A DNA stretch of 64,000 nucleotides from Chaetoceros tenuissimus (lineage: Eukaryota; Bacillariophyta; Thalassiosirophyceae; Chaetocerotales; Chaetocerotaceae). Shown here in pieces: positions 47,301 to 59,300 of this stretch (the stretch's first letter is position 1; the number at the start of each line of letters is the position of its first letter). Made by a program: the position numbers and the translations under genes. The notes under the pieces are model-generated. The model made no database searches, was not told the origin of the DNA, and worked only from the letters and a program-made list of their open reading frames with translations. Location of the stretch: assembly GCA_021927905.1 (NCBI GenBank), contig BLLK01000058.1, positions 1,178,001 through 1,242,000 on the forward strand, written 5' to 3'.

Positions 47301-50300
47301 CCATCATGACTAAGAAATTCGTACCTTTGACCATCATTTTCACTTGACTTAACCAACTTCAATATTTCGTATTCCAACTCAATAGGTGTACCTTCAGACG
47401 TTCCAAGCGACATTCCTTCAGATATTCCATCAGACGTACCATCTGATCAACCAAGTTTGCTTCCGTCATCGATGCCATCAGATATTCCGTCCAACATTCC
47501 ATCTGATCAACCAAGTTTGCTTCCATCATCGATGCCATCAGATATTCCGTCAGACGTACCATCTGATCAACCATCTTCACTTCCGTCATCGATGCCATCA
47601 GATATTCCGAGCGACATTCCATCTGATCAACCAAGTTCACTACCGTCATCGATGCCATCAGATATTCCGAGCGACGTACCATCTGATCAACCAAGTGTGC
47701 TTCCATCATCGATGCCATCAGATATTCCGTCAGACGCACCATCTGATCAACCATCTTTACTTCCGTCATCGATGCCATCAGATATTCCGAGCGACGTACC
47801 ATCTGATCAACCATCTTCACTTCCGTCGTCGATGCCATCCGATATTCCTTCAGATATTCCTTCAGATCAGCCTAGTTCATTACCGTCGTCGATGCCATCC
47901 GATATTCCTTCAGATATTCCATCTGATCAACCAAGTGTGCTTCCGTCGTCGATGCCATCCGATATTCCGTCAGACGTACCATCTGATCAACCAAGTTTGC
48001 TTCCGTCATCGATGCCATCAGATATTCCGTCAGACGTACCATCTGATCAACCAAGTTTGCTTCCGTCATCGATGCCATCAGATATTCCGTCAGACGTACC
48101 ATCTGATCAACCAAGTTTGCTTCCGTCATCGATGCCATCAGATATTCCATCAGACGTACCATCTGATCAACCAAGTTTGCTTCCGTCATCGATGCCATCA
48201 GATATTCCGTCAGACGTACCATCTGATCAACCAAGTTTGCTTCCGTCATCGATGCCATCAGATATTCCGTCAGACGTACCATCTGATCAACCATCTTCAC
48301 TTCCGTCATCGATGCCATCAGATATTCCGTCAGACGTACCATCTGATCAACCATCTTCACTTCCGTCGTCGATGCCATCCGATATTCCGAGCGACGTACC
48401 ATCTGATCAACCATCTTCACTTCCGTCGTCGATGCCATCCGATATTCCTTCAGATATTCCTTCAGATCAGCCTAGTTCATTACCGTCATCAATTCCATCC
48501 GATATTCCTTCAGACGTACCATCGGATCAACCAAGTTTGCTTCCGTCGTCGATGCCATCCGATATTCCTTCAGATATTCCATCGGATCAACCAAGTTTGC
48601 TTCCGTCATCGATACCCAGTGACATTCCGTCAGATATTCCATCGGATCAGCCGTCAGTTGAGCCATCTATTTGCAGGGATGAGGAAGGATGGATTGTTGG
48701 AGGTATTCTTAATGAAAACAATTCGTATGCTGGTCTTACTTGTGAACAAATTGCTTCCGCGAACTCTGACTCTTGGTGCGATGCAATTATGGCACAGTCT
48801 AATTCTACATATCTTGGTAAATCTGTAGTTGAGGCTTGCTGTGCTTGTCAAGGAAGTACCTACAAGACAACATATCCTTCATCCTGTCCATCTGACAAAC
48901 CATCACTTTCCAATAGTCCAACTGTAGAACCAATACCATCATCTCAGCCGACTGACTGTATTGATGAACCTGGATTTCTCTTTTATAACGGAGAGAATGA
49001 TGATATAGGACTTGGATGCAGTGACTTGATTGTGAATTTAGATGAAGATATGTGCAAGAGATTTGAGAACGTTGATTTTCATGGGAAGACCGTTTTAAGT
49101 GCATGCTGTATTTGTGGAGGAGGAATTCATCAGTCTCGCGAGCCAAGTTCCTCTCCATCTGAATCCCAGATGCCTTCTTCAGAACCATCTATGTCCGTTG
49201 CACCAAGCGACAAACCCAGCATATTACCGTCTTTAAACCCTACTGTCTCTTCTCAACCTTCCAACTTTCCAAGTAGTTACGGTGCTACCATCATTGATGG
49301 TAAGCCATGTAGGTATAGTCGAGAGTGTTTTTCTTCATTCTCATCTGAAGTATATGACGATAATGCATGTTTGAAAGACGCGGAGGAGACAATCGGACTT
49401 TGTAAACCTGGAGTAAGTTCCTAATGTATCTTTTTCATTTTTAATAGAATACAGAACCTAATATATCTTCAGGTATTGCACAGACAAGTTACCACAGTGA
49501 ATTTTCAACTATTGAAGGATGAAAAATATTTCTCAAAAGACTTGACCTATTATCTTATTTTCGAGGAAAAAGGGAATCTCCGTCTTAAAAATTCTACCGA
49601 TGTTGATGTTTGGTCGGCGATTGACAATTTCCCAGAGGAAGGATATGTTGATAACACATGTTTTCTGCAAAGAAATGGAAACTTAGTCATATTTGATAGT
49701 ACGAATAAACCACTTTGGACAAGTTCACAGGACTTGCTCGAAGTGTGTCATGGAAATTGTCTCAGCGACGATCATTGTACTCCAGGATTGATTTGTTATT
49801 CTCAGACTTCTAGACGACGTCTTTTGGAAGATACTAGTGACAGTCCTTCAGATCAACCTAGTTCTGTTCCGTCATCGATTCCATCAGATATCCCAAGTGG
49901 TGAGTAAATGAAGAATAGTTCTCTCTTTCCCTTTTTTCCGTCATTTACACTTTACTAAGTTTGTTCTTTCGTTTCTACTTGTACTCAATAGACCAACCTT
50001 CAGATATTCCGTCAGACGTACCATCTGATCAGCCAAGTTCACTTCCGTCATCTATGGCACCATCCGATATTCCGTCAGACGTACCATCTGATCAACCATC
50101 TTCACTTCCGTCATCGATGCCATCAGATATTCCGTCTGACGTACCAAGTGGTGAGTGAAAACGATTCTAGTTCCACTGCTCAATTATTTCTTGACTTGAG
50201 GTTGTGTGTTTTGCTACAGCTTTTGTTGATGACAATTTAATCGATTTTCTGCCTTTCATTGTTTTCTATATGACTTTCTCTTTTCTAACTGCGTTTCTAT

Positions 50301-53300
50301 AGACGTCCCTTCCGATGCTCCATCTGATATACCATCGAATCAGCCTTCTTTGCTTCCGTCATCGATGCCATCAGCTATTCCAAGCGACAATCCTTCATAC
50401 CAAACAAGTTCTGTTCCGTCATCGATGCCATCAGATGTTCCGTCAGACGTACCATCTGATCAACCATCTTCACTTCCGTCATCGATGCCATCAGATATTC
50501 CGTCCGACGTACCATCTGACGTACCAAGTGGTGAGTGAAAACGATTCTAGTTTCACTGCTCAATTATTTCTTGACTTGAGGTTGTGTGTTTTGCTACAGC
50601 TTTTGTTGATGACAATTTAATCGATTTTCTGCCTTTCATTGTTTTCTATATGACTTTCTCTTTTCTAACTGCGTTTCTATTAATATTACATAGACGTCCC
50701 TTCCGATGCTCCATCTGATATACCATCGAATCAGCCTTCTTTGCTTCCGTCATCGATGCCATCAGCTATTCCAAGCGACAATCCTTCATACCAAACAAGT
50801 TCTGTTCCGTCATCGATGCCATCAGATATTCCGTCAGACGTACCATCTGATCAACCAAGCAATATGCCCTCTGTAACCCCGGTCCCGGGTTGTTCTGGAC
50901 AAAACGATGCTTCTACAAATTTCTGTATAGACCCTTCCTTTACCGATTCATCGCCCAAAATTGGTGAAATCACAGACAAAGGACTAGATGCTTTTAGTCT
51001 AATCGAAAATTTGGGTCTTTGTGAAGGAAATTGTGACACAAATTGTGCTGACGGTCTTGTATGTATTTCACCAGACCAAGATGGTAGTGTGAGGGGATGC
51101 TATGGAATTTCAAATGCAAATTATAAATACTGTACATACCCCATTTTGGACAATTCCAAGAGTAGTTCGGGTAGCCTTGACTTTACAGAAAGCTTTTTCC
51201 GGGTAACCAATACGGGAATTCTACAAGTGTACGGCTTAAGGACTGATTTAAGCGTTGCTTCCGAGAAATTTTTGGTTTGGGATAGCAACAATTTAAAAAA
51301 TTCAAATCCAGTCAGCGTGAGCAATGACTTCGAACACGACTCAGACTTTTCGATATCTACTGCAAGAGATATTTTTTTCTCCGGAGACTTTACGCACCAT
51401 AACTTGATCATGGACATCGTTGAAAACGAGAGCAGCGGGCTTCATGTGACGACATCATCTATTGAGATACATGGAAGTACATCAAAGTCCTACGAATTTG
51501 CCTCTCCGATTGATGTTAATCAAAGTACTATGATTTCATTTAACGTGACTCTAGGTAATGGTGTAAAAGCAATTGCATTATGCGTTGACGTTGTAAGGGT
51601 AGCAAGTGACTCTAGTACCGATGGTGGGTTATCAACCAAATGCCTAGCTATAGGAGGGACAGCATCTTCTCCCTCATCTTCAGAAGAAGCGCCATATGAA
51701 GGCATTCTCTCTGACTACGTGTCAAGTGATACCACTGTTGAAGCGGGAATCAAAACATCAATGGAATATAAGCTTTCAGAAATGTTCCCAACAAGACTCG
51801 AAACAATCAAATACATTGGTATTATTCAAGTAGTAAATGAGAATGATGCTTCCGTTACATCCTCCTTGATCGAAGATTTGTTGTTTGCTGACAACAACAA
51901 TGACTCTCAAGTCAATAGAAAGCTAACGTCGAGCTCTGAAATCTGCGTCTGTGGTCCCAATGAGCTTGCTTCAACCCAGAGAGCTGGTCTCCATCACACG
52001 TGCTCAGATGCATTAGATTTTTGCTCTTCTGCCGAAGATAAATTGAAAGAAATCACAAAGAACGAAAATGAGTTTTGCTCTTCCCACTTTGAATGTAGAT
52101 CGGGTCTATGTCAAAATGACAAATGTACATCAAGGGTAAGTGAACATTCACAGCTCATTGCCATTACTACTGCAATTTTGAAGTGGCACTTATTTCTAAT
52201 GTTTTTGTTTAGAGTATGAAAATTACAGAGCGAGTCTTCCCCGGGAAAGATCTCGAGATTAAAAAGGTCTTTTCTATCAAGAACAGAGAATATACAGATA
52301 GATACATTTTTGTGTCGAGCTGTGATAATGGTGGGCAAGAACTTGGCTACTCAAGTGATGCCAATGATCTAGGATCTCTTTTTTTTAGAGGAGATGATGG
52401 TGCAACACTTCACTCTGTTCGGTGCGGTACAGCTAAAGCAGTCCATCTCGATGGTGGATGTAGCGATTACACTCCTATCATAATGTATGACACAGACCGT
52501 AGTAAAACTCATCAAAAATGGATCTTTACGAGTGATGGACAAATCCGGAGCCACAAGTGTAACTCTTGGAACTTAAGTGGCGATCGAGCTCCTGCAGATC
52601 GTGTTGATATTCCGCAACTCTACCTTGCAAGCCCTAACACAGGTGATTGGAGAAAATGGAATATTGACTACAAAGGGACGGCTCCTAAACTGAGTAATTG
52701 CGAAGGTGGCTGCTGGAATAATGATCACTGTAGGTCAGGCTTGATATGTGAAAAAGGCATTACAACAGACGTTACATCTGTAGCCGGATGTTTTGGCATT
52801 CCCGAAGCTGGCGCCGGTTACTGTTCTGAACCAGGTCTGCTCAGGAATATTGTATGGCATGGTGCATATGGTGATCAAAATACATTTATTGGTTCTGAAG
52901 GAGGGTCTAATGTAGACGACATCAATGGTATACAGTTGTTTGGTAATGTGTGGAAGGCTTATCAATTGGAGCAGCCGTATAGTGTCACAGGAAATACCCA
53001 CGTATCTTTCAAATTCAAGATGATCAAAGAAGCAGAAGGTCATGCTATTTGCTTTGATGATGATGATGTTGCTGATACATATGGTGGGTTCCAAAAGCGC
53101 TGTATTGTATTAGCAGGAACTGAATTTGATCACTGGGATAACCATCATGTACACAAAGTCGTTTTGCATAACAGAAATCAAACTGTTGTAGACACCGAGA
53201 CAGGTTCAGTAGAAGCCGTGGTAGATGTAAAAATTGGACATTTTTTCAATAGAAAGGGAAAAACAATTAAGTTTATTGGGTTTGTGCAAGATAATGATGC

Positions 53301-56300
53301 GGCCCCTTTTGAGGGCATTTCGAGTTTTAGAGACATTCAAATTTTTGAGGTTGAACCAGTAAGTTGAGAAATCTATAGGATTATAAGCGATTTTTGCATA
53401 TTTGTTTACTGACAAATTTATTTTCTCCTTTTGCGAAAAGAACTCTGCATGGGAAATTATTCCAAAACCCGAGTCTGAAAAAGATTTTGATGCATCATCG
53501 GTTGATGTTTTATCTCAAGCCGTCTCTTACAACCGGGAATTCCAGGCTGTCGTTATGAACGAATGTTTTGAGTCCGACCGTACAGAAGAAATATCTCGGA
53601 ACATGTATCTTCGTTCTCAAACCTCATTCACAACTCCTCTCCGTAAATTGAGATGTACTCGACAGCATTGTGGTCGTATGGAAGTCTATACTGACATCAA
53701 ATCAGGTCCCCAGTTTATGGAGAACAGTGCGCAATTTACTATCTCGCAGTTTACTGGTACGCTTGGAGAACAAAGTGCATCCTTTAAAAATGGCTCATTG
53801 CAGTATGGAGATTTTTCGAAAACGTTTAGATGCCCTGGGGAAACACTAGCTACAAAATTTATAGTCAATACCAGTGATTCCAAAGAAACTTTCCGCATCA
53901 AAAATAGAAGAGTTAATTCATACCTTACAGTTAGAGGGTGCACTAATGGAAGTATGATTTTTGGATCTAGTGAGGACGGTTTGAACACTAGATTCTATTT
54001 TGGTAATGATGGAGAAGTACTACACTCTGCTTTGTGTGGCGATAGTAAAGCTGTATATCTGGAAGGCGGAAATTGTGATAACTTTAATGTATTTATGTGG
54101 ACAACTCATGGAGGCAGTAATCAGAAGTGGTCCTTTAATGACGAAGGAGAATTAAAGGTTCAAAAATGTTTGTCTCGATCAGCTGTATTATTTTTTAATA
54201 GGCTTATCATGTTTCCTTCAGATGGTTTTTGGCTTGCTTTTTCCAATTGGGAAATAAAAAATCGGAGGACACAAAGTATCCGTGAAATGTCTTGCAGTGA
54301 TGTGAAACCTAATGCTGGGCTCAAAGTTCATGGCAATGTGTTTGAAGAAAGTAGATATATTACAAGTTCTTACGGTAGTGAATATACTGAGTGTCCTAAT
54401 GGATATATGGTTGCAGGTTTCGAATGCAGGGATACATTTTGTAACAAGTTGAGACTTCTTTGTAAAATGGTTGAGGTAAGACAGACTCTCAAACAGATCA
54501 AACTCTCAAACAGATCAAACTCTCAAACAGATCAAACTCTCAATATATGTTTTCATGTGTTTCATTTAGATTGTACCAAGGTATACGATTAGAACGAGTT
54601 TAAAAATTTACACAAAAGCAAATGATTGGGGTAGCGAGACCGATGTTCTTCTCATACGCAACACTGAACTAGCTATAACTAACCAAATGAGAGGAAAGAG
54701 AGAATGTTTCAGCGAATACGGGCAAAATTTGTTTAGAGGGGAAGGACTTGGTTTTCCGTTATCTAATGAGGAAGTTTTCTATTTTAATGGTGAAGCGGAC
54801 GTATTTGTGAGATACTCCATCAATATCGATGGAACTTTAGGAGTAAGGTCTGAAGAATCATTTTCGGATGGTAATTATAACACTACTTTCAATAGTGTCA
54901 GCAAACCTATTGGTTTCGGGCAATTTGATAGAAGTGATGAATTCAGTGATAGTGATGGAAATCTTTTGGTGGCAGCAGTAAGTGCTGCATCCACCAAGTC
55001 CCCAAAGGAACTTGTCAATAGTGGTGCGATTGCTTTCTACACAAGGATTAATAGTACTTGGCATTTAAAAGGGGAAGTATACGGTCAAGAAAGTGAAGAC
55101 AAATTAGGTCTTCTATCAGTTGAATTCATCGGTCAACACGATTTGAAAGTTGTCTCAGATAATTATTTTATTGATTATGTCAGTGACAAACTGGTAAGTA
55201 GGAAGGAATTCAACGCTATCATGCTTTCTCAATTTACCTCTCTTACCCTTCGTTTCTTTGATCAAGAATGAGTGCCCGTTCCATGCTCATATGGATGATG
55301 GCACCTGTATTTGTGATGAAGGTTATATTGCAGTGAATAATGAAGATACATTGACAAGGAGAGTAATTGGCGCTGATTACTGCGTGTTAGCATTTTTCTC
55401 TACTCTTTTGGTCCACGAGGTTGAAAATGAACAGAGTTTAATCTCTATAATAATCAACAATAACGCTTTACAAAACATTAGCATCCAGCAGTTCAGTGAG
55501 GGATCGAACAACCCTGAAGATGTAGGCCTAATTTTGAATGAAAACATAATAGTCACAGAACAGCAGGAAAGTACAACAGTCACTCTTATCGGCTTAAATC
55601 CAGGACGTCGATATCTTACAACAATTACTCTAGGAGAAGAAGAAACCGTGAACTTTCCTTTAGTCCCAAGTTGCTCATGCTCTTCTTTGACGAACAATGA
55701 TCAAACCGGTAGACCAATGAATCTAAGACTTATCCAAGACAGAGGTCATGTTATTCTAGAGTTCACTGATAATTCCAAGTGTGAAAGTGGGTTTTCTTTC
55801 ACTAGATTTCTTGGATATGCTGAATTTATTGACGATAGTAAACATGCAACCAGTTTTGCTCCTGACTTTTTGTTTCAAGCTCCAAAACAGTGTAACTCCA
55901 TAATTACTCCAGAGACTGAAGCCAGTGATGATTTGACTATCTCTAGATTGCTTGTTGGACAAGTTTATTCATACTGTGTGAGAGCCATCAAGGAAGGAAA
56001 TTACATGGACCTGACACCAAATGCGCAGGAACTTCGAGCACTTTCTTCTTCATCGGCAATTTGTGAAACTCATAGGATTGCATGGGAGTCTTCCATATCC
56101 GGATTCATATCAAGTACACCTGATGCAGGTTCATTGGCAATCAAAAATGTTCATGTGCACTGGCAGCTTTTATCTGAAGATGGAAGGCCCCTCAGTTGTT
56201 CAGGGTGCATAGGTTCTACGAAAACAGACGACGGCGGCTTATTTAGCATTGATTTTAACATCCAAAACGAAGCTGATCTCTTTCAATCAAATGATGCTGA

Positions 56301-59300
56301 TATACCAGTGAACTTATACTTTTCAAAAACTACAACGAGCAATGGAACTGCTTTCTCTCACCGTTTCCTCTGCAATCAAGGTCAAGATATTTGTGACGAT
56401 GTTGCAGGGCACACTGTGTATTTGAAACATCTTCACTTCGATTCTCCAGTACATATTTATGATGATACAAACCTCCCATTCTCTGGTAAATTGTTAATTC
56501 ATGGGACCAACTGTCCGATAATGAATGCCAGGGTGTGCCCCTTGCACAAAGCAAGTTCCGCTCAAAGCCTTGAGGTATTAGTAGGAGACATTTGCGTTGA
56601 AACTAATTCATATGGAGAGTACACCGCCCCTGTTGTGATAGGCAGTGTAATCTATGGAGTTAGAATAGAATACGAAGAGCATATTTTTGAAAGAACTTTT
56701 GAAAACAAATGGAATTATGAAGCAGGAGTAACAATCACTGAGGGAGGATTCTATGGAAAGAATGATTTTTACGACATGTCTAAAGCGCGCTTGATTATCC
56801 ATGGTTAGTTCATTCATTTTTTCTTAACTTTAACTCAACATCATTTCTCACAAATCCTTTGTTTATGCAGTTGCTGGAGGACAATGCAACCATAGTCTTG
56901 GAACAGCTTCGATTGAAATTCGTATCAGAGGTTGTGATTCAAGCCTTCACGATGGTGGATATCTTGATCAAGACTTTACTCAATCTTCTTTCGAAAAAGT
57001 TTACAATGCAATGCCTGCTCACTTCTTGAATGTCAGGATTAAAGAAGTGGACGCTGGTGACGCAAGTGCAGTCATAACGAATTATTTTTTGAGTGAAGAC
57101 CCGCGTTCAATCAATCTATTGAGAACAGCAGAAGAGGACCAAGCACTGAATACCGTTATAGAAGAAGAGGAAGAATCGACTAGTAATACTGGAACGCCAA
57201 ATGAAGGACTGGATGATATAGAGTCAGTGAAAACTGCGGAAACCCTTAAAGAAACTGTTAGATTCCAATATGACGGAAATCTGAAGATGGAAGTGTCTGT
57301 AGTAGGGGATCGTCTCGAATGCGAAAAAGACCCTGCAACAATTTCTGGAGATTCATTTCATGTCGTTGATTATATGCAGCTCATTGATATCTCAGTCAAA
57401 CTGAAATTTGAAATCATACGAAACACTCTTTTCTGCAATTTAGTAGATACTGACAAACACAAACTCCTTATCGAGTCAAATCTAGGAATGGATAAAAATG
57501 CTGGTTTTGACCAATTCTATAATGCACTTGGTGATGATCAGGAAAAGAATTTGATTTCCAAATGTTCTACAATAGCACCACCAAATGATGACGGAGTCGT
57601 AAGATCCGCAGACGGTCCATGCTTATTGAATATTAACAGTAGCAATTCTGGAAGTGGTTTGGATATAAAATTGACTGTTGGGAGACCAAATATTTCTTCT
57701 CCATATACAAAAAGAGTTAACATCAGAGTACAAGGTGCTGATACTGATGTGCAACACAGAGCAGATTTCTTTATTGTCGGCCTATTTTCAAAAGGTCCAA
57801 AGGAATCCTTCGCTTTGCCGACTCACCAACCAATAATGGTCTTACGAGATCCACCGGGTAGTGGATCCTTTGCTTCATACGAAAATATAAGGACAAGTAT
57901 ACGAATATTTGCAACTGATGACAAAACAGGGACAGAAGGGAAAATCAAAATCAAAAGTATGTCGATTCTCATTTCTATTATAACACTTTCACTTCGTTTC
58001 TCACATTCTTCTGCATTTTCTAGCTGGTTTATCATTAGACCCAACATTCAAATTATGCTCGGGAGGAGGATTTGGTGCTGTCATACTTGGCTGTAAAGAT
58101 CCCGTCGCCGGTGAAAATGATGGCGCTGTAGAAACCGAATACGAAGTAGAAACAGGCACAGCGAAATCGAAGAGAACGACGACAAACAAATTTTCTACTA
58201 CATGGAGTTATTCCACTTCTACTGATGCAGGAATGTAAGTGACCCACGGTATCTCCAACATAAATTCTGCTAAAGTACTCACTCTTTATTGGATCTTGTT
58301 TCAGAGCGGGAGAGGAGAGTGATATATTTGTGGTACCGAACTTGAATGTTGCGTTTGAAGAAGTTCTTATCGTTGATTGGTCGAATGAAACATGCGCTGC
58401 TAAATTAGACGGTGACGATTTCCCTTCATCAGTCATTTTCGACCTGGAATCAGAGAGCAGTAAACCCGCGCTCTCTTTTTATTCTAGATATCATATAGTG
58501 ACCACGAAGATGGCAGAAATATCCAACGCTATAGATGCCAAAGGGAGAGAAGTGGGGCTTGTGTTGAATTCAACAAACGACGTAGGTGATGATGTTTGCT
58601 GCGTTACAGGGGAAGGCTACTGTTTAGAAGATGAACCCCGAAGAAAGTGTACAGATGATGATTATGTGTATGAACTAGTGGAATTTGATGAGCTTTCCAA
58701 TGCTGGTGATGCGTGGGTTGATATTCTCGAAGCCGCAGATGCAACAAAGACTCAAGCTATCGACAACGGCCAAGAAAAATCAATTTTGAATTGGTTCGAA
58801 AGCCAGAAAGAAAATCAGTATTTTAATAGAGCAGGTTATTACGAAGAAAAAGTTGACTTGGACATGGCATTTTCTGGACTAGCACCAGAAAGTCTAACAG
58901 ATGGAGCTTTACCTTTGGATTACTATGCAGACCCTATTCAAGAAAATGCAAATCTCCAGACTGCGAATAGGTTGCAGTTTAGTGGTGCCGGCGGATCATA
59001 TCAATTGACATTTAACAGAGCATCATCTGTTGAGTTTAGCACCATGACTTGTGAAAATGAAAATATCATGAAGGTGAGTTCACACACAGTTTAATATGAT
59101 TCAAATAGATCCACACACTAATTAGAATGATTATAGTTTCTTGATTGGATGAACGGAATCTTAAGCTTGAGTGATCCCGGAACTGCAGTAGCTACAGGCA
59201 TTGGAGAAGCTTGGAACCTATACTCGGAACTAAAGCTAACACATCAAACTGGTATATCTCATAACAAGCAATTAGGCAGAGGATTACAGAAATATTTGAA

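Noticed and set aside
47386-48828. A 480-codon frame on the + strand and 159- and 188-codon frames on the - strand over the PSD repeat
   Set aside because: They are by-products of a 60-bp repeat without stops in several frames; the PSD frame is the one continuous with the spliced gene.
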